From contig QXEO01002092.1 in the NCBI GenBank assembly GCA_007115705.1, positions 62,001-126,000 of the forward strand: a DNA stretch of 64,000 nucleotides. Reading direction: 5' to 3'. The first letter of the stretch is position 1. Every line of letters begins with the position of its first letter. Shown one piece after another: positions 43,147-54,222 of this stretch. A program made the translations under genes and the position numbers. The notes below the pieces were generated by a model. That model ran no database searches and was not told the origin of the DNA. It worked only from the letters and a program-made list of their open reading frames with translations. Source of the DNA: Dactylis glomerata. Its lineage: Eukaryota > Streptophyta > Magnoliopsida > Poales > Poaceae.

Positions 43147-45718
43147 AACTCCTGCTCGTCCTCGAGTAGGTAAGTGATAATAAAAGAATAATTTTTGAGG
43201 TGACATGCACCTACACAATCTTGATCATATATGTAAGCATTTGTGAGCTGGGATCATAAGAACTTAAAACATGAGCATGAAAGACATAATCTTGACAATA
43301 AGAACTTAGCAACCATGTTGTAAACATGCAAATGAACACAAACAAAAGATCATGAAAATGAAACAATGAAAGTCAAATGTGTGTTCAAATCATAAAGAAA
43401 AACATACAAATGGTTTTCAGCTTGTCCTTTAAAGAGAGCAAAACATAAATGCATAGGACACCTTCAAGTTTAAGAGGGCGACTAGATACAAATAATTTGA
43501 GAACAAGTGAAACCATGATCATGAATCAATCAATGAACTTTGGGACAATGCATATCACACTAAGAATGACAACTATGCTCTCTTAATGGTGCATAAAGAA
43601 AGAAGGTGGTGACTCAACATAAAAGTAAAAGAAAGACCCTTCGCAGAGGGAAGCAGTGATTAAACATGTGCTAGAGCTTTTCATTTGTAAAACAGAGAGA
43701 TAAAAATTGGTTTTGAGAGGTGGTTGTCTTTGTCAACGACTGGCAATGGGGTTCTTACTATCTTCCATACAAAAATGAAGCAAGTTTTTGAGAGAGAGAT
43801 TGGCACTTTTGTGCTCTTTTATAAAGCTTGGCACTCCTCCCCACCTTTTTTCCTTTCACAAACCATGGCTAACCGATTCCATCGGGTGCCCACCAACATT
43901 CACATTCCTTGGAGGAGTGCCTTTTTTTCTTTCTTTTTTCTCTTTTTTTTATTTTTGGAATAAGCAATATGGAAGATAGCAAATCCGACCACTACGTCCC
44001 CATGAGCTGAAAACAGTGTCACAAAATGAGAAGTATTTTGAAGGTTTTTGAAAGGTAGCACATGAAAAATTTACTTTGGAATGGCTTACAAATACCATGC
44101 ATAGGAATTTATAGTGGACACAATGGCAAACTTGGTTTTTAGGAGTTGGATGCACGAGTAGAGCTCATACTCAGTACAAAATGAGGGCTAGCAAAAGACT
44201 GGGAGCGACCAACTAAGAGAGCAATAACGGCCATAATCATGCATAGCGACAAAGCAACATTAAAAGAAGCATAAGATGGCATCAAAAGTCAAAAACTAAA
44301 TGATCAGGCTATTGGCGACTTTGTATGAGTCTAACATGTGTGAGCATGCGCCAAGTCAACCCAAATAAAGCATCAAGGAGAAAACCAAAATAATGCTTCC
44401 AAACGATAAAAACAACGCATGATCTTTTCAAAGGCTCATTAAGCAATCTCAGTTATTTGAGACAAGTCATGCTACAGCAAAACCACTAAGCATACTATCA
44501 AAAAGACATCAAGCATGACATGAAAAAGCCTAGGCCGCAGTCTACACAAGCTCCTTCTTGTACCACTTTTTTGCATAAAGCTTTTTCTCTTTTCCAACAC
44601 CATTCGAACTTTTTAAATCCAACTCTTTTTGAGGAAAACCAATATGGACCAGAAGTCAAAATACACCTTGATGCAAGGATATAACAAGATCTGAACAAAA
44701 ATCAAGGTGAAAAATGCAAACTAAACGCAGTAGCAGAAAAAGAGAACACTCGTTGAAACGATAAAAGTGAAAACTAGAGTGTTCTTGGCAAATGAAAAGC
44801 GAGTTCATCTCCTCCAAAGGGAACATGATGTGATCAAACCATTTATTGCAGCAAACTAAACTAAACTAATACTGAAAACAAAAACAACTGACGCTCCAAG
44901 AAAAACACATAGTGCATAAAGCAATAAAAATATAGTGTTTTGAAAGGTGACCTGATTTTTGCCGATGAAGAAGGGGTGCCTCGGGGGCATCCCCAAGCTT
45001 TGACGCTTGTACTTCTTGGATATTTCTTGAGGTGATGCATGGGCATCCCTAAGCTTGAGCTTTTGTCCATTCTTCAACTCATCTCATCATTCTCCAATCC
45101 CTACACTTGAAAACTTCCTTCATACAAAACTAAACACAAATCTATTAGCAACATTAGTGTAAGCATAACATATAATCAACCTCTTTTTGCTTCAGGTTTC
45201 AACCTAAAACCACCACATATAAAGTATAAAATACTCTAGCAACTTCCCCAAAAAGTTCCATGATTAAAAAGAACTCAAAAGAAAGCGATAAAGTGGCAAA
45301 CACAAATATTGGCAGAAATCTGTCAAAACTGAACAGCTGACAAAGGTCGAATTTTTGAGGGATTTTCTGTTGCTCAAATCAAAAAGTGTTCAACTAATGA
45401 AAGTTTGGATATAACCTGGGGCATATGCACAAGAAATCGCAGGTCCAAAAGATATACAGAGAATTTATACGAATTTTTACGGTGCAGCACCGAAAACTGT
45501 TTCAGGACAGCAACATCCCCAAATCTTTACCTCACTCAAATTAGAGGCTTCTCTTGGCACAAAAATGAAATAAACAAGATAAGGAGCGGTCATTACAGTA
45601 GTAATGACTTCCAAGACTCAAATAAAAGAAAAAGTACTGAAAATAAAACATTAGGTTATCTCCCAAGAGTGCTTTTCTTTAACGCCTTTGAGCTAGGCGC
45701 AGTAATTTGCAAATATGC
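43147..45718 (-). other. TE-J noncoding interior
   Basis: No gene is supported in 2.6 kb. 43147-44990 is closely similar to the TE-D block at 14224-16405. 44987-45700 is similar to 28383-29000 of TE-D. Parts match the TE-A block at 3131-4802 on the opposite strand. A second polypurine-like motif (the plus strand reads GGGGGCATCCCCAAGC) is near 44983-44998. Confidence 0.75.
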
Positions 45719-46534
45719 TCATGTGGGCGCCATATAAGAGCTTGAAGCAAAGGCGCCATATAGGAACTTAAAGCAATAGAGAGCATCAAAAAGCAAGTAT
45801 GGAACACATTTAAATCTAAACCACTTCCTATGAAAAATAGTCTTATAAAGAGACAAGTCATAAAAGCTCAAAGCAAAAAGCATAGGAAGGCAAAACAAGT
45901 ACAACTTCAAGAATTGCAACAAAAAGAGGGGAAACTCAATATTGTTGAGATCCATCAAACCATGTTTCCCTCTCTCATAATAACTTTTAGTAGCATCATG
46001 AATATAATTAACAATAGAACTATCACATAAAACATCTCTATCATGAGCCACATGCATAAAAGTATTAATACTCACCACATGAACAATAGTAGTAGGAGCA
46101 AATTCAATAGAATAATTATTATCATCACCATAATCATCATAAATAGGAGGCATATTGTAATCATAACTAATTTTATCCTCAATAGTAGGTGAACTGAAAA
46201 TATTATACTCATCATCATAGGCTAGAGAACTACTATGCCGCAAAGCATATTCTTCAAACATATCATCATAGGAAGGAACATCACATATGGGAGATAAAAT
46301 ATCATCAGAGCAAACTTTCTCCACTAAAGCTGGGGAACTAAAAATATCATACTTAACAAAACCAGCTTCCCCAAGCTTAGACTTTTCTATAGTATTAGCA
46401 ACAACGGTGTTCAAAGCATTCATACTAACAACACTATTAGCATGCAAATTAAGCTCCAGAGGTTTTTCAATTTTCTCTTCAAACACTTTATATCTAAACT
46501 CAGGAAAAAGACTACAGAACTCATTGTTTTCCAT
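45719..46534 (-). CDS. TE-J ORF (271 aa): gag N-terminus joined to a hydrophobic C-terminus
   Basis: ATG at 46534 (MENNEFCSLFPEFRYKVFEE), intact to the stop at 45719. Residues 1-85 match the TE-B gag start (SKLGEAGFVKYDIFSSPALV). The sequence then jumps to a region matching the TE-B C-terminal part (PSYDDMFEEYALRHSSS ... NIFSSPTIEDKISYDYN). Compared with TE-B, about 1.7 kb encoding the gag core and the CCHC knuckle is missing. The C-terminus has a hydrophobic stretch (FPLFLLQFLKLYLFCLPMLF) and a basic aromatic tail, as in TE-B. The function is unknown. It cannot act as a normal Gag. The intact frame in a young copy may reflect age rather than need. Confidence 0.75.
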   Translation of the reverse strand: MENNEFCSLFPEFRYKVFEEKIEKPLELNLHANSVVSMNALNTVVANTIEKSKLGEAGFVKYDIFSSPALVEKVCSDDILSPICDVPSYDDMFEEYALRHSSSLAYDDEYNIFSSPTIEDKISYDYNMPPIYDDYGDDNNYSIEFAPTTIVHVVSINTFMHVAHDRDVLCDSSIVNYIHDATKSYYERGKHGLMDLNNIEFPLFLLQFLKLYLFCLPMLFALSFYDLSLYKTIFHRKWFRFKCVPYLLFDALYCFKFLYGAFASSSYMAPT

Positions 46535-46646
46535 TAAGCCTAACTAGTGAAAATAAAAACAAGAAACAAAAAGATGTAATTGCAGAATCTAAAGGAAATA
46601 ACTCCGAGCACTCACACAGGAGGATGCGAGTACCTTTTACCTTACC

Positions 46647-46664
46647 TCCCCGGCAACGGCGCCA
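46647..46664 (-). other. TE-J primer binding site, tRNA-Asp
   Basis: The minus strand reads TGGCGCCGTTGCCGGGGA, a perfect complement of the plant tRNA-Asp 3' end including CCA. Confidence 0.92.
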
Positions 46665-46674
46665 GAAAAGAGCT

Positions 46675-48299
46675 TGATGTCTACGCACTTCTATTCTTGT
46701 AGACACTTGTTGGGCCTCCAAGTGCAGAGGTTTGTAGAACAGCAGCAAGTTTCCCTTAAGTGGATCACCCAAGGTTTATCGAACTCAGGGAGGTTAGAGG
46801 TCAAAGCTATCCCTCTCAAGCAACCCTGCAATTACGATACAGAAAGTCTCTTGTGTCCCCAACACACCCAATACACTTGTCAGATGTATAGGTGCACTAG
46901 TTCGGCGAAGAGATAGTGAAATACAAGCGGTATATATGATTATAAGTAGCAAACGTGATGTGAAATAAATATCGCTGCGAGCAAACAAGTAATAAAATAG
47001 CAAGTAAACGGTATGCAAAGCTTGGAAACAAGGCCTAGGGATCATACTTTCACTAGTGGACACACTCCCAACAATGTAACATGAATGAACAAGTAACTTC
47101 TCTTGCTAAGGTACTCTGAACTACTCTCCTATTGAATAACACTAATCACTGTGTAGTGGCTACAGAAGCCCCCCTTAAAGTTCATCAAGTACTTGACAAA
47201 CACCACTCATAGAGATATCCAAATCAGATCACAATTCAAGATAGAAATCATTGCAACTTAGACCAAGTACTAACACGGTGCACACACTCTCACCTTTACA
47301 CCATGAAAGGAGGAATAAATCACTCAAACTATCATAGCAATAATTATTCTCATAATCCACAAGGGATCACAATCATAGCCTAAACCAAGTACCACCATGA
47401 TGCACGCACTGTCACCGTTACACCATAACAGGAGGAATAGATTACTTTAATAATATCACTAGAGTACACAAAATATCTGAATAATAACATGTACTTGTTC
47501 AACATGATACAAAGCTCACGATCACATAAAGATCATATCATGGGAGAGAGAGGTGAACCACATAGCTACCGGTAGAGCCCTTAGCCCCGGGGATGAACTA
47601 CTCCCTCCTCATCATAGGAGACAACAAGGTTGATGGAGATGGCGGTGAGGTCGATGGAGACGGCGGAGACGGCGATGGAGACCGATGGAGATGGCTCCGG
47701 GGGCACTTCCCCGTCCCGGCAGGGTGCCGGAACAGAGACTTCTGTCCCCCGAAATTCGTCGGTGGTGGCGGCGGAGCTGCGGAACTGCTTATGGAAAATT
47801 GCCGAATCCTTTAGGGTTTTCTATCCCGAGGCTTTATATAGGCGAAGGGGCATCGTCAGGAGGCGACCAGGGCCTTCTCCCACATAGCTCGCGCGGCCCA
47901 GGCCTGGTCTGCAATAGAGCGGGCTCATCTCGCCTGTCCGTACTCGGAATCAGTTGAATTTTATGTCCAGAACGTTCGCCATAAAATTCCCTACAACTTT
48001 GTTTTTGAAGAGTTTTCCGTTTGACGCCGTCTTCGACCCGTAACGTGACCATCTTCGAAAAAAGTTCTGGTACAGATTTCTGGAAAGTCCCAATTTGACT
48101 CCAATAAGGTTTCCACTTGTATTTTTGGTAATTCCTACACATCAAAGTGTAAAACAAGAACATTGTGCACTTTTGCAACTATTAGTAGGTTAGTCCAAAT
48201 AAATCATAAAAGTATCACAAAGTGTAGACAAAACATATAGCAATTGGTGTAAAACAAGCATGGAGCATCAAAAATTATAGATACGTTTGCAACGTATCA
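46675..48299 (-). repeat. TE-J 5' LTR (1625 bp)
   Basis: Same length as the other LTR. I see differences at about 42615/47782, 42637/47804, and three more near 42768, 42900 and 42957 of the left copy. The TATA box is at 47833-47840. Confidence 0.95.
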
Positions 48300-48304
48300 A
48301 GCTG
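48300..48304. repeat. TE-J target site duplication, right copy (AGCTG)
   Basis: Matches 41503-41507. Confidence 0.95.
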
Positions 48305-51300
48305 GCTCAACAAGACATACCAGTCCGCCAGTCGCCTGTGGAGCAATTCAAGCCGGCTAACGACACCAAGAAGATCCTGCTGGACGAGAGCGACCCCTCC
48401 AAGTACGTCATCGTCGGCACCGGCTTGTCTGCCAAATAGGAAAGCGAGCTCACCAGCTTCCTCCGTGAGAATCGGGACATCTTCGCATGGTCTCCAAAGG
48501 ACATACCAGGTGTGCCGAGGGAGCTGGCTGAGCACGCGCTTAACGTCCGGCCGGACGCCAAGCCGGTCAAGCAGCCGCTGCGGCGGTTCGCGGAAGAGAA
48601 GACGAAAGCGATTGGCGAAGAGATTGCCAGGCTCCTTGCAGCCGGCTTCATCATGGAAGTGTTTTACCCTGACTGGCTCGCGAACCCAGTCCTGGTTCTG
48701 AAGAAGAACAACACTTGGCGAATGTGTATCGACTACACCAGCCTCAACAAGGCTTGTCCCAAGGATCCTTTCGCACTGCCACGGATTGATCAGGTGATCG
48801 ATTCCACAGCCGGATGTGACCTGCTGTCCTTCCTGGACGCCTATTCAGGCTACCACCAGATCCCGCTCTTCCAGCCGGATCAGATCAAGACCTCCTTCAT
48901 CACCCCATATGGAGCCTACTGCTACGTCACCATGCCATTTGGCCTGAAGAACGCTGGAGCCACCTACCAGCGGACCATGCAGCGATGTCTGCAAGAGCAG
49001 ATTGGGAGGAACGTGCACGCCTATGTGGACGACGTGGTGGTGAAGACCAAACAGAGCAATACGCTCCTGGACGATCTCAGGGAGACCTTCACCAACCTGC
49101 GGCGCTATCGCATGAAGCTCAACCCAGAGAAGTGCACCTTTGGTGTGCCGGCTGGACAGCTCCTAGGCTATATCGTTTCCCAGCGAGGGATCGAGGCTAA
49201 CCCCTCGAAGATAAAAGCCATCGAGGCCCTAGAGAAGCCCACCCAGCTCAGAGATGTGCAGAAGTTCGCTGGTTGCTTGGCCTCGCTTAGCAGGTTCGTC
49301 TGCCGGCTCGGGGAGAAGGCCATGCCGCTGTACCAGCTGATGAAGAAGACAGACCATTTCGTTTGGTCCCAGCGCGCTGATGATGCCTTCAACGACCTCA
49401 AGCGAGCCTTGTCTACCGCGCCAGTTTTGGCAGCGCCAGCCCCGCGAGAGCCAATGTTGCTCTACATCGCAGCGACCCCTCGCGTCATCAGCGTGGTGAT
49501 CGTAGTGGAGCGCACCGAGGAAGGCAAAGAGCTGCCGGTTCAGCGCCCGGTGTACTACCTGAGTGAGGTGCTCACTCTCTCCAAGCAGAACTACCCGCAC
49601 TATCAGAAGGTCGCTTACGGCGTGTACATGGCGGCCAAGAAGCTGAAGCACTACTTCGAGGAGCACCCAATCACGGTGGTAAGAACCACTCCGCTCTCGG
49701 AGATCATCGGATGCAAGGATGCGTCGGGAAGGGTGGCAAAGTGGGCGATTGAGCTCGCAGCTCATACCATTCAGTACAAGCCCAGGACGACGATCAAGTC
49801 GCAGATCATAGCAGATTTCTTCGCGGACTGGGGAGAGCACCAGTATTTGCCGCCGGCTCCAGACTCCACCTACTGGCGCATGCACTTCGATGGCTCCAAG
49901 CTACTCGGGGGCTTGGGAGCCGGCGTCGTCCTTACCTCACCCAAGGGAGACAAGCTGCAGTACGTGCTGCAGATGCACTTCCGTGCGTCGAACAACGTCG
50001 CCGAATACGAAGCCCTGGTGCACGGGCTCAAGATGGCCAAGCAGATCGGAATCAGGAGGATTCTTTGCTTTGGGGACTCCGACCTGGTAACGCACCAGGT
50101 TTCAGGAGATTGGGACGCCAAGGACGCCAACATGGCCTCCTATCGCTTCTACGTGCAGCAGCTCTGTGGATTCTTTGAGGGCTGCGAGTTCCACCATGTC
50201 CCCAGAGCAAACAACGAGGAGGCAGACCGGCTGTCTAAGATCGGCTCCACCAAGCAGGACATCCCAGCCGGGGTATCCCTGGAGATCATCCGCAAGCCGT
50301 CCATCAAGCCTTCACCGGCATCCATATCCATCTACGTGCCTAGAGAACCAGCCCCGGCTCAGGTACCGCAACCGGACCCGGGGGCTGCCGTCTCCGGACT
50401 GGAGGAGGCAGCCGGCCAGCCTAACGCGGCCGGCTCGACGAAGGACAAGGGGATTGCCGGCTCCACGCCCGCTCCCCCAGCCGGACAATCAGGCGAAGCC
50501 AGCTCGACAACGGACCCGGGGGCTGCTGACCCTCTGGTCGCCAGTGTCTTCCACATACGGGAGATACCTTCATGGGCAGAACCATTCTCCAACTACCTCA
50601 TCACTGGGGACCTGCCGCAAGACGAGGCGGAAGCTAGGCGAATTCAGCGCCGAGCTGGGGCATATACCCTAATCAACAGCGAGCTGTACAAGCGCAGCGT
50701 GTCAGGCATCTACCAGAAGTGCGTCGAGCCGGAAGAAGGGACAGAGCTGTTAAGAGAAATACATCAAGGGGAGTGTGGACATCACGCATCTTCCAGAGCC
50801 TTGGTGGCCAAAGCCTTCCGCCATGGATTCTACTGGCCGACGGCTAAGCAGAACGCGGAGCAGCTGGTGAAGCAGTGCAACGGCTGCCAGCGCTTCTCCA
50901 AGCACAGAAACACTCCAGCTGCAGCCCTCAAGACCATCCCGCTCACCTGGCCATTCGCTGTCTGGGGTCTGGACATGGTAGGACCATTCAAAACCGCGCC
51001 CGGGGGCTTGACGCACCTGCTGGTGGCCGTGGACAAGTTCACCAAGTGGATCGAAGCCAAGCCAATCAAGAAACTCGACGGCTCATCCACGATCAAGTTC
51101 TTCAATGAGATCATCACAAGATATGGGGTACCCCACAGCATCATCACCGACAACGGGACGAACTTTGCGAAGGGAGTCTTTGCTGATTACTGTGGCCAGA
51201 AGGGCATCCGGCTGGACTTGGCGTCCGTGGCACACCCTCAGTCAAACGGACAAGTGGAAAAGGCAAATGGGCTGATCCTGGCCGGCATCAAACCAAGACT

Positions 51301-51838
51301 GGTCGAGCCTCTCGAACGCTCAGCCGGCTGTTGGGTCGAGGAGCTACCCTCAGTGCTCTGGAGCCTGCGCACCACTCCAAACCGCTCTGTGGGTTTCACA
51401 CCCTTCTTCCTAGTCTACGGAGCAGAGGCAGTCTTACCCACGGACATCGAGTTCGACGCGCCCAGAGTTGTCCAGTATACGGAGAAACAAGCAAAAGAAG
51501 CTCGCGAAGATGGTGTCGACCTCCTCGAGGAGGCTCGAGAGCAGGCTCTGGCTAGATCGGCGCTCTACCAGCAGCAGCTGCGACGATACCACAGCCAGAA
51601 AATTCGCCCGCTCGCATTTCGCGAAGGTGATCTCGTACTCCGGCTGGTCCAAAGCACTAAAGGCATGCACAAGCTGTCCTCTCCCTGGGAGGGACCGTTC
51701 ATTGTCAGTCGGGTGTTGGGCAATGGGGCATATTACCTCATCGACGCACAAGAGCCCAGAAAGAACAAGGCAGACAACTCTGACAAGGAGACCGAGCGTC
51801 CCTGGAATGTCAGTCTCTTAAGACCTTTCTTCTGCTAA
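48305..51838 (+). pseudogene. pol: TE-I pol: RT, two RNase H domains, integrase
   Basis: The frame continues from the protease part after TE-J. A TAG at 48437-48439 is the only stop before the end at 51838. Counted from the ATG at 48512, RT spans about 45-230 with YVDD at 171-174. A first RNase H lies at about 300-445, lacking clear acidic residues. A second, archaeal-type RNase H is at about 455-580 (FDGSKLLGG; D460, E500, D522, D571). A Pro/Ala/Gly-rich linker follows at about 600-675. Integrase has zinc ligands near H751, H757, C789 and C792, and catalytic D821, D880 and E916. Dual RNase H is diagnostic of the Tat lineage. The element is recent, so damage is limited to two UAG codons, the gag core loss and TE-J. 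Confidence 0.92.
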
Positions 51839-53346
51839 GGCAAAAGCTTGTACCCCGAAAAATATGTCAATGAATAAAGGAAAACGGAGCGGCAAGTTAC
51901 GGCCGGCTCCGAGGAAAACACTTCGTGTATGTTTTGCTTCCTGCGTTATTCACTTGACTGGCAGCCGGCTCCAGGCACCGAGCCACAGCCGGCAGCCCCG
52001 AAAACGATCGCTCCCTCGCCAGCCGGATGAGTACTGCGTATGACGAAGGTCTCGAGCCCAACCTCCACTTTCCGGCTTCACGTAGCCGGACGGGTGAGAG
52101 CCGGCAGGCCACATACGAGGGAAAGCCGCGGAGCAGAACCACAAGCGATAGGAAAAACCGCTCAACCGAGCGTCAAGGACAGCGTCTGTCAACTAATCGT
52201 AGGCTAGCACAAGTCGGGGGCCCGATAGACTGAAGTACTACTTCTCACTCCGCGGCACGCTCCCACCCTAGGCCGGCATTCGGCTGCCGGCCCAAGGGAG
52301 ACCAACCGGCACCAGGCTGCCGGTTGGGGGTAGAAGGGCCGAAGGGTGGGAAGATTAAGGAAAAGGTTGAGGGAACCGGGCAAGTGCAAAGCCAGAGAGT
52401 AGCTGACAGATACGATCTTTCGGCGTTTGGGCTGAGAAGCCACGCCCAAGAGGTTCGAAGCCAGAGCTGCCTCGCTTGGCGGTGGGCATCGTTCGCGAGA
52501 AGCTAGTTTCGAGCTAGCTGATAGTCCAGCTACCCCAAAACTCGGGGGCTAGGGGGAAAGGGAATTGGCCCTCAGAAGCAGGCCAGCTCCAGTACCTCGC
52601 CGGCTGTTCGAGCAGCCCGCGCTGCGACACGATCGACAAACAAGCAGCGAAACCGAAACCCAATACTCGCAAAGCAGCGGCTAGAGCTGAAGGCCAGGAG
52701 GTCTGCTCCAATCGCGGCTTGAAACGTGCGAAGACTTGGGAAAGGAAATGCGCCGGCTCCGACCCTTGCTCGAGCCGGTATAAGATGCGGTCCCTGTTCC
52801 GTTCGCGCTGGAGCCGGGGTTAGCCCATCCTTCCTGGAGCCGGCCAGCAGAAGCGCCGGTCCATTCACGCTGGAGCCGGAACTAGCCCGCGCTTCCCAGA
52901 GCCGGCTAGCAGGAGCATCGTTCCCTCCGCATCGAAGCCGGAGGAGCCCCGTCCGAAGCGTCTGCGCGGGCCAACGACTACCACAATCCCTATCTACGGA
53001 CTCGCACGAACAGCAGTCTCGATTAAGGGAAGGATCATCGCATCGCAGTGATGTCAAGTGAAAGGCGTTTTGCGCAATGGCAAGAGTACACAGCGAAGAA
53101 AGGACATTCACACAGCAAGCGATGAAAAGCGAACAAGGACTTGCAGGAAACTAGAAGAGTTCATTAAGGAGCTTGACGATTACAAAAGTCCCCTAAAATG
53201 CTACCCTAAGGATGCCAAGGATCTCCAGGCGAGCCAGTGTCAGAATCGCCCACAAGAGGAGCGACGAGGAGGATGCCAAGAGTGCCTTGCCAGGGTGACC
53301 CTCGCATTCCCCAGCCCATGCCGGAGGCCGGAGAAGCCCCCGTCCT
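51839..53346 (+). other. TE-I spacer between pol and the antisense ORF
   Basis: No gene on either strand. It is GC-rich with many AGCCGG/CCGGCT motifs. Two diverged tandem units of about 65 bases at about 52790-52918 share CGCTGGAGCCGG and CAGAGCCGGCTAGCAGG-type segments. It probably holds the 3' untranslated regions of both converging transcripts. Confidence 0.6.
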
Positions 53347-54135
53347 TCACGGCTGGGGGGCGTAAGTGCGGGCAGAGAGGGTGGCGTCGAAGAAGCAGGC
53401 GGTAAACTCCTTCTTCCCGTCATGACGGGTGAGGAGGATGAACCAGCCCTCGTGCGTGCCGTAGTCGAAGAAGAACTTCGACCACCCGTCGCGGAAGTAG
53501 CACTCCCCCTGGCCGTCGTAGTAGACCTCGACATGGTACGACGGCTGGCCGCCGCTGCATTCTCGCAGCTTGGCGTAGGCCACCTCCTGGCCTTCCATCG
53601 AGCGCGCGAACTGGGACGGAAGGCGAAGGCGGTCCCGAGACCCGGCGAGCGCAGGAACGACGCAAGTGGACCACCCCTGGGCCGAAACATAGGTCGGCGC
53701 TTGGAGCGCCGGTCTCTTCAACCAGGGCCGCGACGGGCCAAACTGAGGAGGGGCCGCCGCGCGGGACCCCGTGGGGGTGGCTGCAACCCTGAGGACAGCC
53801 GGGGCCTTCTTGTTCTTGCTCCCCAGCGGCCGCCCACGACGGTGAGATGACGAGGGAGCAATAGCCGCCGCGGGAGCGGCTTCCTTCCCGCTCCCCCTCG
53901 GACGGCCCTGCCCCCGCTTCTCCGGGACGCCCGCATCGCCGGAAGCTCCAGCCACCAGGGGCGCGGCGGAGGGAGAAGCAGCAGCAGAAGCTCTCGCCGC
54001 AAGAGCCTCCAAGGTACTCTTGTTACGGCTCCCCTTCGGGCGACCATGCTTCCGAGGCACGGGAGGCGACCCCTCCGGCGCCTCGACCTCTTTCCCGCTC
54101 CCCTCCGGGATCTTACCATCGCTGGGGGACGACAT
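53347..54135 (-). CDS. TE-I antisense ORF: AT-hook and B3-domain protein (262 aa)
   Basis: The likely start is the ATG at 54135 (MSSPSDGKIPEGSGKE); an in-frame extension reaches 54207. The frame is intact to the TGA at 53347. Counted from 54207, three AT-hook cores are at 54-62 (HGRPKGSRN), 98-108 (RGQGRPRGSGK) and 123-134 (RRGRPLGSKNKK), in a Pro/Ala/Ser-rich region. Residues about 190-283 form a B3-type DNA-binding domain: LRLPSQFARSMEG, then YHVEVYYDG, CYFRDGWSKFFFDYG, EGWFILL and FTACFFDA in the order of the B3 fold. The predicted role is DNA binding in the nucleus: minor-groove AT contacts plus sequence-specific B3 contacts. It lies antisense to pol, between pol and the 3' LTR, with a TATA-like box about 80 bases upstream. 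It could be a captured host regulator or a long-standing element gene. Confidence 0.8.
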   Translation of the reverse strand: MSSPSDGKIPEGSGKEVEAPEGSPPVPRKHGRPKGSRNKSTLEALAARASAAASPSAAPLVAGASGDAGVPEKRGQGRPRGSGKEAAPAAAIAPSSSHRRGRPLGSKNKKAPAVLRVAATPTGSRAAAPPQFGPSRPWLKRPALQAPTYVSAQGWSTCVVPALAGSRDRLRLPSQFARSMEGQEVAYAKLRECSGGQPSYHVEVYYDGQGECYFRDGWSKFFFDYGTHEGWFILLTRHDGKKEFTACFFDATLSARTYAPQP

Positions 54136-54212
54136 GACCAGGCTGGATTCTGAAGGGCGAAGCTCGGAGTTAGGGGAGAAGTGGGGGATGCCCTGCGCCG
54201 TTAACACGCTGA

Positions 54213-54222
54213 ATATTTAAAG
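54213..54222 (-). promoter_or_regulatory. TATA-like box upstream of the B3/AT-hook ORF
   Basis: The minus strand reads TTTAAATATTC about 80 bases before the ATG at 54135. It is an AT-rich island in GC-rich surroundings, a plausible core promoter. Confidence 0.45.

Larger units (their letters stand above)
41508..48299 (-). mobile_element. TE-J: very young non-autonomous Athila-like element (6792 bp)
   Basis: Both LTRs are 1625 bp and I find about five differences between them. It has a perfect tRNA-Asp-type primer site (46647-46664), a polypurine tract (43133-43146) and AGCTG duplications. The interior has only one 271-aa ORF and noncoding sequence. There is no gag core, protease, RT or integrase. 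It inserted into the Gag-Pol frame of TE-I between protease and RT. At 1.3e-8 substitutions per site per year, 5 in 1625 would be roughly 0.1 million years (rough estimate). Confidence 0.95.

Noticed and set aside
43724..43979. Short plus-strand frames with a Phe-rich end
   Set aside because: They lie in the noncoding block shared with TE-D and TE-A and are not conserved as frames there.
46647..46664. tRNA-like sequence
   Set aside because: It is the 18-nt complement of a tRNA-Asp 3' end next to an LTR, a primer site and not a tRNA gene. I saw no tRNA cloverleaf in the window.
49229..49885. Minus-strand open frame of 218 codons
   Set aside because: It is antisense to the RT/RNase H frame of TE-I in GC-rich sequence, with no domain. 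It is a shadow frame.
53422..54119. Other open frames on both strands across the B3/AT-hook gene
   Set aside because: Only the 54207-53347 frame shows domain motifs. The others are Arg/Pro-rich composition shadows.
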